From the NCBI GenBank assembly GCA_934401725.1, contig CAKRSS010000011.1, forward strand, positions 1-43,620: a DNA stretch of 43,620 bases. The letters run 5' to 3'. Of the stretch, positions 23,400 through 31,512 are shown piece after piece. Position 1 is the first letter of the stretch. Every line of letters begins with the position of its first letter. Made by a program: the position numbers and the translations under genes. The stretch is from an uncultured Eubacteriales bacterium (lineage in GTDB: Bacteria > Bacillota > Clostridia > Oscillospirales > CAG-272). The notes below the pieces were generated by a model. That model was not told the origin of the DNA. It searched no databases and saw only the letters and a list, made by a program, of their open reading frames with translations.

Positions 23400-24971
23400 A
23401 TGAAAAAACGTTGTGTTTCATTCACCCTTGCAATGCTTCTGTTTACCGGAATGCTCGCTTCATGCGGGACCGGAGGAGGCGACGACTCCGACACTACAAC
23501 GCCCGGAACCTCTGCGACCGTAGGCACTACCACCGTACCGTCGGGAGACACGCCCGCGCCTGATACATCGGCATCAGATACATCGGCGTCAGACACGCTC
23601 GAGTCGGACACACTGTCTCCCGACACGTCTGCGGGCACCTCGGCTAAGGACACGACGTCCGGCGACACTCCCGCGACGCCTCCACGCTCGTTGCGCATTC
23701 TTGCCATCGGCAACAGCTTCTCGACCGACTGCATGCAGTACCTCTACGACATACTCAAGAGCGGCGGCGTTGAGGAGATTGTGCTCGGAAATCTGTATTA
23801 CGGCGGATGCAGTCTTGCCCAGCACCTCGATTTTGCGACCAACAACAAAAATGTCTACACATACTACAAAAACACCTCAGGCAACTGGCAGTCGACCGCG
23901 AACTACGTCCTCACCGACGCAGTCAAGGACGAGAAGTGGGACTACATCAGCTTCCAGCAGACCTCCAAGACCTGCGGCCTTGCGTCAAGCTACGGCAAGA
24001 CGCTGACGAGCCTCGTCGACTTTGTTGAAAAGCTGGCTCCCGACACCACCAAGTTCATCTGGAACATGACGTGGGCCTACCAGCAAGACAGCACGCACGG
24101 CTCGTTCCCGAACTACGGCAAGAGCCAGCAGAAGATGTACGACATGATAATCGACTGCGTCGAGAAGTGCATAAAGCCCGAGACGCGCTTTGTCATGACC
24201 ATTCCGTGCATGACGTCCATTCAGAACGCGCGTACCTCCTTCCTCGGCGACACGCTGACGCGCGACGGCTACCACCTCGACTACTACATCGGCCGCTACA
24301 TCGCGGGGCTTACCTGGTTCTCAGCGCTGACGGGCCTGTCTCCCGACGCTGTGAGCTACAACCCGTCGCCCGCCATGATTTCCGACGACATGCTCGCGGT
24401 TGCACGCGAGGCAGTTGCGGCGGCAATGAAGGAGCCGGAGAAGGTCACGCAGTCCAAGATTACCGATGGCAAGCGCGGAGACGGCAAGCCGACAGTTGAT
24501 CCGAGCGAGGTGCTCGTCCCGGCGGACTTCTTTGAGGCTGACAAGACCGCCACGGCGGCCTCCGGCATCGACCTGACCAAATACAAGCTCTTCGATTGGG
24601 ATTACGTTGAGAACGGTTATTGGAACTGTACCAAGAACGCCTCTATCACAACTCCTGCCTCGAGCGCAGGTACGTATCACCAGAACGTATGCACCAAGAC
24701 AAAGTTCAGCATCGACACGCTGCCGGTCGGTACCGTATTCGTATGCGACGAGGGCTGGCAGTACCGCCTTGAGATATACACAACCGAGAACGCGAAGTAC
24801 ACAGGCACTCGCCCCGGCATGAACACCTCCCGTGTGTTTGTGCTGACCGAAGATTTCCTTGGCGGCTGCAAGTACATCGCATGGAACATCTCGAGCAATC
24901 CCAAGAGTGACATTTCCGCCATTTACGCGCAGGCCGCATGTCACGTGCGCGTTTACGTCCCGGCTGACTGA
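23400..24971 (+). CDS. Lipoprotein with DUF4886-like (SGNH-type) domain
   Basis: A 523-residue lipoprotein: signal MKKRCVSFTLAMLLFTGML and lipobox LASC with Cys22. A Thr/Ser/Asp-rich linker of short repeats (DTSAS, DTLES and similar, about 30-95) leads to the enzymatic-looking domain from about residue 97: RILAIGNSFSTDCMQYLYDIL, with GNSFS matching the serine block of SGNH-like hydrolases, WDYISFQQTS as the middle block, and RDGYHLDYYIGRYIAGL supplying the Asp/His pair. This matches DUF4886, a family thought to be esterase-like. The C-terminal ~110 residues form a second, probably binding, module. The upstream ribosome binding site is weak; ATG 23400 is chosen from the signal peptide. An intrinsic terminator follows. 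Confidence 0.83.
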   Translation: MKKRCVSFTLAMLLFTGMLASCGTGGGDDSDTTTPGTSATVGTTTVPSGDTPAPDTSASDTSASDTLESDTLSPDTSAGTSAKDTTSGDTPATPPRSLRILAIGNSFSTDCMQYLYDILKSGGVEEIVLGNLYYGGCSLAQHLDFATNNKNVYTYYKNTSGNWQSTANYVLTDAVKDEKWDYISFQQTSKTCGLASSYGKTLTSLVDFVEKLAPDTTKFIWNMTWAYQQDSTHGSFPNYGKSQQKMYDMIIDCVEKCIKPETRFVMTIPCMTSIQNARTSFLGDTLTRDGYHLDYYIGRYIAGLTWFSALTGLSPDAVSYNPSPAMISDDMLAVAREAVAAAMKEPEKVTQSKITDGKRGDGKPTVDPSEVLVPADFFEADKTATAASGIDLTKYKLFDWDYVENGYWNCTKNASITTPASSAGTYHQNVCTKTKFSIDTLPVGTVFVCDEGWQYRLEIYTTENAKYTGTRPGMNTSRVFVLTEDFLGGCKYIAWNISSNPKSDISAIYAQAACHVRVYVPAD

Positions 24972-24989
24972 GTGAGCCGATAAAAAGAA

Positions 24990-25032
24990 CCCGGTGTCCG
25001 GAGAATTTCTTCTCCGGTGCACCGGGATTTTT
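24990..25032 (+). terminator. Intrinsic terminator
   Basis: CCCGGTG..TCCGGAGAA pairs with TTCTCCGG..CACCGGG around 24990-25026, followed by ATTTTT. The IS remnant begins right after it. Confidence 0.88.
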
Positions 25033-25035
25033 GCT

Positions 25036-25843
25036 GCCTTGCGGTGGTTACGTATGCCGGCGGTATCACATCTCAAAAGCGTCTCTGATGCGTTGGAATA
25101 AGGCATACGACGGCACAAAGGAGTCGCTGCAAAACAAATCCCATAAGCCGCATTCGTCACATCCGCGTGCCCATACAGAGCAGGAGCAGAAGAGGATCCG
25201 GGATTATCACAGGCGAAAGAAGTCCAAACACACCGGGAAGTACGAAACCCCGACTTCACTCGGCGAAAAGTGGCAGACTGATGTCAAATATGTACCAAAT
25301 GTCTGCTATTCCGGCAAGGACGGGCGGAAATTCTATCAATATACCGTCATAGAAGAGGCGTCCCGAAAGCGTTTTATATACGCCTGCGAGGAACAAAGCA
25401 GTTACTCAACGATTGGCTTTTTCAAACGTGCGACTACATTTTTCGGCTACGCGCCGAATATTCTGCAAACGGATAACGGTGCAGAGTTCTCGCATCTTTC
25501 CAAGACGAAGCGCGTGCATCCGTTGGACGTGTTCTGCAACAAATATCGTATACAGCACAAGTTGATCCGCCCGCGGACACCTTGGCACAACGGCAAGGAG
25601 AAAAGAAGCCACAGAAACGATCAGGAACGGTTTTACAATCACCTGAATTTTTATTCTCTCTATGGTCTGCAAGAGCAGATGAAGCGCTACTTAAGCTGTT
25701 CCAACAACATTCCTATGGCAGTTCTCGGTTGGAAAAGTCCCGGTCAAAAGCAGTGCGCCGAAGGCGCGCTGCCCTGCGGGGTGAGAGAGGTGACCGAGCG
25801 CAGCGGAGGAACGAACGAAGGAAGCCCGCAGGGCAAAACTTGA
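25036..25843 (+). pseudogene. Decayed IS481-like transposase
   Basis: A continuous frame, but a damaged gene. It carries a helix-turn-helix fragment (HISKASLMRWNKAYDGTKESL) without the normal start region, then jumps from a basic stretch directly to the catalytic core (LGEKWQTDVKYVPNV), so the second DNA-binding part is missing. The DDE core keeps Asp in WQTDVK and Asp in LQTDNGAEF, but where relatives read NGKVERSH this copy reads NGKEKRSH, so the catalytic Glu position is altered. The C-terminus continues after LGWKSPGQKQ into an unrelated palindrome-bounded insert. No start ribosome binding site and no clear terminal inverted repeats are seen. Family assignment to IS481 is by recognition of the core pattern. 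Confidence 0.75.
25755..25834. repeat. Palindrome-bounded insert at the end of the transposase remnant
   Basis: A small hairpin GCGCC-GAA-GGCGC (25755-25767) is followed by a perfect 10-bp inverted repeat GCCCTGCGGG (25771-25780) and CCCGCAGGGC (25825-25834) enclosing 44 purine-rich bases. It differs in composition from the AT-rich sequence on either side and begins just past the expected end of the transposase. Confidence 0.6.
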
Positions 25844-26051
25844 TTCTCTTGACTCAATTGCTTTTTTGCTTTTTCGGTCTCACATCATTGACAAATGCAC
25901 AATATGCAAAATATCCACTTCGCAGTGAAATAAAATTCACACATATTCAGGCTTTCATCACCGGTTTTTTTAGGTTTTGTTAAGTTATGAACGGTATAAT
26001 TGTGTCAACAAAAAAGAGACAGCCGCAGTGGCTGCCGGAAGGAGCTTGAAC

Positions 26052-27539
26052 ATGGAAGAATACAGAAATGATGAAAACCTGATGCAGTCCGATACCGAAG
26101 CGTGCAACACCGGAGTCGATGATGCAATCAGTGTCAACAGCGTTGAAAACGACAGCACAAACGATGTGACGGGCGTCGAGAACGACGGCGTTTGCAATGA
26201 AAGCTGTGGCAACGGCGGCCGCGGAGGCAGCGGTGGCAAAAATGGCGGAGGCGAAAAAGAGGGCAGAAGCGGTAGGGGCGGCTTTTGGCGTCGTATGTGC
26301 GCGATTGCGGTCGGCGCAGCGCTGTTCGGCAGCGTGGCCTCGGTGTCGTTTTACGGCGTGTCGCGCCTGCTGCCCTCCGACGGCGTGCCCGCTGAATCGC
26401 AGCCCGCAGATGAAACTACCGGCAGCACTTCGGGCGGTACTCAGGGCGGCGCGTCCGGGGCGAGCGGCGGGCTGTCGCTAACCGGAACCTCGTCCGGCGG
26501 CACAATCGGTCGAGTGAGCGTTACCGATGACGGCGTGGTGAGCGGCCAGTCGTTGGACGTCAGCGACGTGGCGCGCGCGGCAATGCCGGCGATGGTAGCC
26601 ATCACGAACACCTCAGTTGAGGAGGTTCAGAACTACTTTGGCATGTTCGGCCGCGGACAGACGCAGGAGGTCACGAGCAGCGGCTCCGGTATCATAATCG
26701 CGCAGAACGAGACCGAGCTGCTCATCGTCACCAACAACCACGTCATTGAGGACTCTCAGACGCTGTCAGTCAGTTTTATTGACGACACGGTCGTGAGCGC
26801 CTTGGTCAAGGGTGCTGACTCGGACAACGACATTGCTGTCATCTCGGTGCGGCTTGCGGACATTTCGGAGGAGACCAAGCGGTCTATCCTAATAGCAACG
26901 CTTAGCACTGACGACGACCTTGAGGTCGGTCAGCAGGTGGTGGCAATCGGCAACGCGCTGGGCTACGGCCAGTCGGTGACGACGGGCATCATCAGCGCGC
27001 TCGGACGCACGATCAGCACGTCGACAGCCGTCATGATACAGACTGACGCCGCTATCAATCCCGGCAACAGCGGCGGCGCGCTGCTCAACATGCGCGGTGA
27101 GGTTATCGGCATAAATTCGGCCAAGTACAGCTCGACAAACGTCGAGGGCATGGGCTACGCCATCTCGATGGAGACCGCTGTGCCTGTTATCGAAACGCTC
27201 ATGAACCGTGTCACAAGGGAAAAAGTTTCAGCCCAAAATGCGGCTTATTTAGGCATTAGTTGCGAGGATGTGACCTCTGCGATAGAGTCGGCGTACGGAA
27301 TTCCGAGAGGAATTTATGTCGCCGAGGTGAGTGCGGGCGGTCCTGCCGAGGCAGCCGGGATCACGGCGAGAAGCGTAATTACGCACTTCGACGGCGTCCG
27401 CGTGACGACGACCGCCGCGCTACGTGAGCTGCTTGAGTACTACGCCGCGGGCGAGACTGTGTCGCTGACCGTTCAGGTTCCGTCCGGCAATTCCTACACG
27501 GCGCAGGTTGTCACAGTTACGCTCGGACACGCAGAGTGA
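26052..27539 (+). CDS. HtrA/DegP-family serine protease with PDZ domain
   Basis: A membrane-anchored trypsin-like protease for quality control of exported proteins. Of 495 residues, the first ~80 are cytoplasmic and rich in Asp, Asn and Gly; one transmembrane segment lies at about 82-104, then a Gly/Ser/Thr linker to about 165. The protease domain holds the triad His230 (VTNNHVIE), Asp260 (DSDNDIAV) and Ser340 (INPGNSGGAL). The C-terminal ~90 residues form one PDZ domain (YLGIS, GIYVAEVSAGGPAEAAGI). ATG 26052 has AAGGAG 7 nt upstream; an earlier reading from 25977 lacks one. A TATAAT lies at about 25995-26000, but its -35 is unclear. A terminator follows. Confidence 0.93.
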   Translation: MEEYRNDENLMQSDTEACNTGVDDAISVNSVENDSTNDVTGVENDGVCNESCGNGGRGGSGGKNGGGEKEGRSGRGGFWRRMCAIAVGAALFGSVASVSFYGVSRLLPSDGVPAESQPADETTGSTSGGTQGGASGASGGLSLTGTSSGGTIGRVSVTDDGVVSGQSLDVSDVARAAMPAMVAITNTSVEEVQNYFGMFGRGQTQEVTSSGSGIIIAQNETELLIVTNNHVIEDSQTLSVSFIDDTVVSALVKGADSDNDIAVISVRLADISEETKRSILIATLSTDDDLEVGQQVVAIGNALGYGQSVTTGIISALGRTISTSTAVMIQTDAAINPGNSGGALLNMRGEVIGINSAKYSSTNVEGMGYAISMETAVPVIETLMNRVTREKVSAQNAAYLGISCEDVTSAIESAYGIPRGIYVAEVSAGGPAEAAGITARSVITHFDGVRVTTTAALRELLEYYAAGETVSLTVQVPSGNSYTAQVVTVTLGHAE

Positions 27540-27551
27540 GTCGGCTTACCT

Positions 27552-27597
27552 AAGGCATCGCCGCGCAACGTCCGTATGGCGCGGTGACGCCTTGAAA
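27552..27597. repeat. Dispersed GC-rich palindrome, copy A
   Basis: AAGGCATCGCCGCGC (27552-27566) pairs with GCGCGGTGACGCCTT (27579-27593) around a 12-nt loop, and ends in GCCTTGAAAA. Arms match copies B and C. It lies between the htrA stop and its terminator. Confidence 0.8.
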
Positions 27598-27600
27598 ATC

Positions 27601-27633
27601 AGCACTGCAGGCTCAGGCTTGCAGTGCTTTTTT
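27601..27633 (+). terminator. Intrinsic terminator after htrA
   Basis: AGCACTGCA (27601-27609) and TGCAGTGCT (27620-27628) followed by a T-run. Confidence 0.88.
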
Positions 27634-27658
27634 ACATCAGAAAAGTAATGAATAGAGC

Positions 27659-27687
27659 TTGCAAAGATAAAGCAAATGTGGTATTAT
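27659..27687 (+). promoter_or_regulatory. Promoter of the YgjP-type protease gene
   Basis: TTGCAA (27659-27664), 17-bp spacer, TATTAT (27682-27687), about 20 nt before the ATG. Confidence 0.65.
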
Positions 27688-27706
27688 ATAGAGCGGAGGT
27701 GATGGC

Positions 27707-28279
27707 ATGGAGGAGACAAGCTACAGCGTGGTGCGGAGCGACCGGCGCAGCTTTGCGGTTCAGGTTATGGGCGACGGCAGCGTGATAGTCCGCGCGCCGC
27801 GCAGGATGAAGGACAGCGACATCGCATCGCTCGTCTGTGAGCGGGCGGAGTGGATAGCCCGCACGCGCGCAAAGGTTATGGCGGCCGCCGAGCGCTCGGA
27901 CGCGCCCGAGCTGACGCATGACATTGTCGCACAGCTGACCGAGCGGGCACGCGAGGTTATACCGGCGCGGGTGCGTCATTTTGCGCCGTTGGTCGGCGTC
28001 AGCGTCGGGCGGGTAACGATAAGAAATCAGGTCTCCAAGTGGGGCAGCTGCTCGGCTGCGGGCAACCTCAACTTCAACTGCCTGCTTATGCTGACGCCGC
28101 CGGAGGTTCTCGACTACGTTGTGGTGCACGAGCTGTGCCACCGTCGCCAGATGAACCATTCGGCGAAGTTTTGGGCGGAGGTCGGGCGCGTGCTGCCGGA
28201 TTACAGGGAGGCCGAGCGCTGGCTCAAGGTAAACGGTGGGGCGCTGATCGAAAACATGCGCAGAAATCTCGGAAAATGA
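27707..28279 (+). CDS. YgjP-like (DUF45/WLM) zinc metalloprotease
   Basis: A 190-residue cytosolic protein of the YgjP/M48-like metallopeptidase family. The zinc site is HELCH at 141-145 with the third ligand His151 in MNHSAKFW, and the family-typical KWGSCSAAGNLNFN is at 111-124. It may cleave proteins in repair or stress, but the substrate is not known. GGAGGTG is about 7 nt upstream, and its own promoter is at 27659-27687. It is a single gene flanked by two copies of the dispersed palindrome (27552 and 28303). Confidence 0.9.
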   Translation: MEETSYSVVRSDRRSFAVQVMGDGSVIVRAPRRMKDSDIASLVCERAEWIARTRAKVMAAAERSDAPELTHDIVAQLTERAREVIPARVRHFAPLVGVSVGRVTIRNQVSKWGSCSAAGNLNFNCLLMLTPPEVLDYVVVHELCHRRQMNHSAKFWAEVGRVLPDYREAERWLKVNGGALIENMRRNLGK

Positions 28280-28302
28280 CCGTCGGCACGGTAGCTGCAC
28301 TT

Positions 28303-28370
28303 GAGGTCTCACCGCGCAACGTCTGAATTGCATCTTTTTCGTCCGGAATTGCGCGGTGAAGCCTTGAAAA
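28303..28370. repeat. Dispersed GC-rich palindrome, copy B
   Basis: GAGGTCTCACCGCGCAA (28303-28319) pairs with TTGCGCGGTGAAGCCTT (28349-28365), 14 of 17 positions, around a ~29-nt loop whose ends (TCTGAATTGCA, GTCCGGAA) resemble copy C. The right end GCCTTGAAAA supplies the -35 of the next gene. Confidence 0.8.
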
Positions 28371-28392
28371 AAATGATGAATCGTAGTATAAT
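28364..28392 (+). promoter_or_regulatory. Promoter of the LRR-MBL gene, -35 inside palindrome copy B
   Basis: TTGAAA (28364-28369), 17-bp spacer, TATAAT (28387-28392), about 34 nt before the ATG. Confidence 0.78.
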
Positions 28393-28425
28393 CAACGGTG
28401 AAATATATTTTATCAGGAGTCAGAT

Positions 28426-29853
28426 ATGGAGAACATTTGTAATGGCGCCTGCGGCGCCGATGCTAGGTATAGCGTAGACCGAGAGGACGACCGCGTGGTG
28501 CTTACGGTCAGCGGCCACGGCCCTATGGCGGACTATATAAACGCCCGTGCCTCGCTTTTTGTCCCCTACCGCGACAGTGTCACGGACGTCGTGATACAGC
28601 CCGGCATAACTGCGGTCGGCGGCTACACCTTTTGCGAGTTTGCGGCGCTTGAGAGAATAACCATCCCGGGAACGGCGGCCTATCTCGGTTGCAGCTGCTT
28701 TGCAGGGGCGAAGAAGCTGGAGGAAGTCACAATTCCGGAAGGAGTGGAGGTAATAGGCCCCAAATCTTTTGATAAGTGCACTGCTTTGCGGCGTGTCTCG
28801 CTGCCGTCGACACTGCGGGCGGTCGATTTTAAGGCCTTCTCAAGCGACGAGGCGGTCGAGCACGTCAGCTTCAACGGAACTCCGACGCAGTGGCGGAGAC
28901 AGGTTCGCGTCAGTCTCTCGTCGCGCGGGAACAAGCCGATACTCGCGGCTCCAACGTTCGATTACGCACCGCTCACGACGCGCTACATCGCCATGACGGA
29001 CAAGCTCGCCGACATTATCGCGCGCGGCGGCGACGGGCGGATGCACGTTGTCGTCCCCGATCTCACCGTTCCCGACTGCAAGGGTAAGTCCGGAGATTTC
29101 CTTATGCTGATTTTCCCGAACGGCCAGACCATGGCCATTGACTCGGGCCTTCCGGCCTGCGGACGTCACGTGATGGAGCTGATTGAGTCGCTTCGCATAG
29201 CGCGGCTCGACTATTTTGTCACCTCGCACCCGCACAGCGACCACGTTGGTAACTCCATGACGGTCGCGCGCTATTTCTTTGAGACCGCGTGCGGCGGTAT
29301 CGGCACTTACCTCACGTCCGGCTTTGAGTACAAGCAGATGGAAACCGCGCTCATAGCCTACCTTTCCGAGCACGGGACTGATGTGTGCAATCACGTGCGC
29401 GCGGGCGACAGGTTTGAGGTTGGCGGCGTCGGTATCGATCTGTTCAACCCGGTCGACGAGGACATGAACCCCGACAAATTCGACGACGAGATTGTCAATA
29501 ACGTATCACTTGCGATGAAATTTACATACGGAAAGTCCAGCTTTCTTTCGTGTGGTGATCTGTATGCGAGTCGTGAGCTGAAGCTCGCGGAGCAGTACGG
29601 CGAGCGCCTGCACGCCGATGTCATGAAGACAAATCATCACGGCGCTTTCACCTCGAGCACGCCTGCGTGGTTCGCGGCGGTGTCGCCGAAGATGCTGGTC
29701 TCCTGCTGCGACGACCTCGTCTGGACGGTGTTCAATGAGCGCCTTGCCGCCGCGGGAATCACCAATTATCGCGTGTCCGACTACGGACTTGTCGATATTT
29801 CGATGGGGCGCGACGCCGATTACGACGTTTGCACCGAGTACAACGTAAAATAA
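28426..29853 (+). CDS. BspA-type leucine-rich repeat / metallo-beta-lactamase fold fusion
   Basis: A 475-residue protein with two parts. Residues about 53-150 are BspA/LRR_5-type leucine-rich repeats (VTDVVIQPGITAVGGYTF, LERITIPGTAAYLG, LEEVTIPEGVEVIG, LRRVSLPSTLRAV), closed by FNGTPTQW, the usual end of such repeats. Residues about 205-475 are a ComEC-like metallo-beta-lactamase domain: MAIDSGL, TSHPHSDH (266-273, the HxHxDH metal site), SCGDL and TNHHG (402-406). No signal peptide or membrane segment is seen, so it should be cytosolic, unlike most BspA proteins. It probably hydrolyses a phosphodiester or similar, but the substrate is unknown. AGGAG 7 nt upstream supports the start. An inositol monophosphatase family gene follows after 15 nt. 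Confidence 0.88.
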   Translation: MENICNGACGADARYSVDREDDRVVLTVSGHGPMADYINARASLFVPYRDSVTDVVIQPGITAVGGYTFCEFAALERITIPGTAAYLGCSCFAGAKKLEEVTIPEGVEVIGPKSFDKCTALRRVSLPSTLRAVDFKAFSSDEAVEHVSFNGTPTQWRRQVRVSLSSRGNKPILAAPTFDYAPLTTRYIAMTDKLADIIARGGDGRMHVVVPDLTVPDCKGKSGDFLMLIFPNGQTMAIDSGLPACGRHVMELIESLRIARLDYFVTSHPHSDHVGNSMTVARYFFETACGGIGTYLTSGFEYKQMETALIAYLSEHGTDVCNHVRAGDRFEVGGVGIDLFNPVDEDMNPDKFDDEIVNNVSLAMKFTYGKSSFLSCGDLYASRELKLAEQYGERLHADVMKTNHHGAFTSSTPAWFAAVSPKMLVSCCDDLVWTVFNERLAAAGITNYRVSDYGLVDISMGRDADYDVCTEYNVK

Positions 29854-29868
29854 ATTCGGAGGCGCAAA

Positions 29869-30651
29869 ATGAGCAAAATTCTTGAAACAATAAAGCGTCT
29901 GGTGCTCGAGGCGGGCGAGCTGCTCGAGGACAGGGAACTGTCGGGCAGTGTCACCGTCAAGGGGGACGCGGATTATGTGACTATGTCGGATCTGAGCGTT
30001 CAGAAGCGCTTGCGCGAGCGACTGGCGGAGCTGTTTCCGGACGTCGTTTTTGTGGCGGAGGAGAGCAAGGCCAACCCATACGACCCGAACGGCCGCGCCT
30101 TCATACTTGACCCCGTTGACGGCACGACTAATCTCATGCACGGCTTCCGTTACAGCGCCATATCGCTCGGCTATTACGATCACGGCGTGCCGACGGCTGG
30201 CGTTGTCTACAACCCGTTCCTCGGCGAGCTTTTTTCGGCCGAGCGCGGCTGCGGCGCTTTCCTCGGCGACAGACCTATACACGCGCGTCGCCGCGAGAGC
30301 CTGCACGAATGCCTTGCGCTGGTTGAATTTTCGCCCTACTATAAGGGCGAGAGCGAGCACACCTTCTGCATGATGCACGGGCTTTTTGACAAGGTTCAGG
30401 ATATACGCTCGATGGGCGCGGCGGCGGTCGATCTTATGCAGCTGGCGGCCGGGCGCGCGGACGCCTTCATGTCCAAAAAGCTCAAGCCGTGGGACTACGC
30501 CGCGGCGCAGGTTATACTGACCGAGGCGGGCTGCCGCGTCTCCTGCTTTGACGGGAGCGAGTGGCGCATGGATTGCGGCTGTGATATAATCGCCGCGACG
30601 GACGGCGTTTTCGACGAGCTTGCCGACTACGCTCGGCATTTTGCGGAGTGA
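29869..30651 (+). CDS. Inositol monophosphatase family protein
   Basis: A 260-residue Mg2+-dependent sugar/inositol phosphatase. Metal-binding motifs are visible: EES at 64-66, DPVDGTTN at 81-88 and WDYAA in the C-terminal part. The family removes phosphate from inositol 1-phosphate, 3'-phosphoadenosine phosphate or related compounds; the natural substrate cannot be told. GGAGG stands about 7 nt upstream. The short gap after the LRR-MBL gene places both in one operon, which hints that the two hydrolases act on related phosphorylated compounds; that link is inference. A strong terminator follows. Confidence 0.9.
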   Translation: MSKILETIKRLVLEAGELLEDRELSGSVTVKGDADYVTMSDLSVQKRLRERLAELFPDVVFVAEESKANPYDPNGRAFILDPVDGTTNLMHGFRYSAISLGYYDHGVPTAGVVYNPFLGELFSAERGCGAFLGDRPIHARRRESLHECLALVEFSPYYKGESEHTFCMMHGLFDKVQDIRSMGAAAVDLMQLAAGRADAFMSKKLKPWDYAAAQVILTEAGCRVSCFDGSEWRMDCGCDIIAATDGVFDELADYARHFAE

Positions 30652-30684
30652 GCCGACGGGGAGCTGCGCCGCAGTACGAAACAT

Positions 30685-30724
30685 AAAACATGCTGTTCCG
30701 GAGGCATCCGGACAGCATGTTTTG
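30685..30724 (+). terminator. Intrinsic terminator
   Basis: AAAACATGCTGTCCGG-like stem: AAAACATGCTGT.CCGG and CCGG.ACAGCATGTTTT across 30685-30724, ending in T. Confidence 0.88.
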
Positions 30725-30766
30725 CGTTTGAGTTTATTAAGATTTCAACAACTTCTCTCGTGGCTA

Positions 30767-30795
30767 TTGATTCTGGCGGGAAATGCTGTTATAAT
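30767..30795 (+). promoter_or_regulatory. Promoter of the GyrI-like gene
   Basis: TTGATT (30767-30772), 17-bp spacer, TATAAT (30790-30795), about 41 nt before the ATG. Confidence 0.8.
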
Positions 30796-30836
30796 ACTGC
30801 TAACGGGCGTTAGTTAAGCGCAGAACGGGGGCAATT

Positions 30837-31469
30837 ATGGCTTTTGATTTCAAAAAAGAGTACAGGGAATTTTACATGCCCAAGAGTTTGCCGGAAATTG
30901 TGGACGTGCCGAGGGCAAATTACATTGCCGTACGCGGCAAGGGTGACCCGAACGAGGTCGGCGGCGCGTATCAGCGGGCAATCGGCGTTTTGTACGCTGT
31001 GGCGTACACGCTGAAAATGAGTTACAGGACGGATCACCGCATAGACGGCTTTTTTGAATATGTCGTTCCGCCACTGGAGGGATTCTGGTGGCAGGACGGA
31101 GTGGAGGGCATCGACTACTCCGACAAGGCATCCTTCAATTGGCTCTCGGTCATCCGTCTGCCGGATTTTGTTACCGAGAAGGATTTTCAGTGGGCGGTGG
31201 CGACGGCGTCAGAGAAGAAGAAAATCGACTGCTCACCGGCGGAATTTCTGACGGTGGACGAGGGTCTGTGCGTGCAGATTATGCACGTCGGTTCCTACGA
31301 CGACGAGCCTGCGACCGTCGCGCTGATAGATGAATACTTAGCCCAAAACGGCTACGAAAACGACATGCGCGCGGGCCGACTGCATCACGAAATTTATCTG
31401 TCTGACGCGAGAAAGGTCGCGCCCGAGAGGCGCAAGACTGTGATAAGACATCCGATACGAAAAATCTGA
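30837..31469 (+). CDS. GyrI-like small-molecule binding domain protein
   Basis: A 210-residue stand-alone GyrI-like (AraC effector-binding) protein, a SOUL-fold module that binds hydrophobic small molecules or drugs. The pattern is clear: FYMPKSLPEIVDVPRANYIAVRGKGDPNE, YQRAIGVLYAVAYTLKM, YVVPPLEGFWW, and the C-terminal LHHEIYLSDARKVAPERRKTVIRHPI. No DNA-binding domain is attached. An AACGGGGG site precedes the ATG. The alpha/beta hydrolase and PAP2-like genes follow on the same strand at 42-43-nt gaps, so they may form one operon ending at the terminator near 32836. Confidence 0.88.
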   Translation: MAFDFKKEYREFYMPKSLPEIVDVPRANYIAVRGKGDPNEVGGAYQRAIGVLYAVAYTLKMSYRTDHRIDGFFEYVVPPLEGFWWQDGVEGIDYSDKASFNWLSVIRLPDFVTEKDFQWAVATASEKKKIDCSPAEFLTVDEGLCVQIMHVGSYDDEPATVALIDEYLAQNGYENDMRAGRLHHEIYLSDARKVAPERRKTVIRHPIRKI

Positions 31470-31512
31470 CGTCCGCCGCGGTGGCGGACAGGGCAGAGCA
31501 ATAGGTGATTTT

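Noticed and set aside
23320..23400. Small ORF starting at ATG 23356 before the DUF4886 lipoprotein
   Set aside because: It is in another frame and has no protein-like pattern.
23560..23640. CRISPR-like short repeats
   Set aside because: These are in-frame codon repeats encoding the Asp-Thr-Ser linker of a lipoprotein, not spaced direct repeats.
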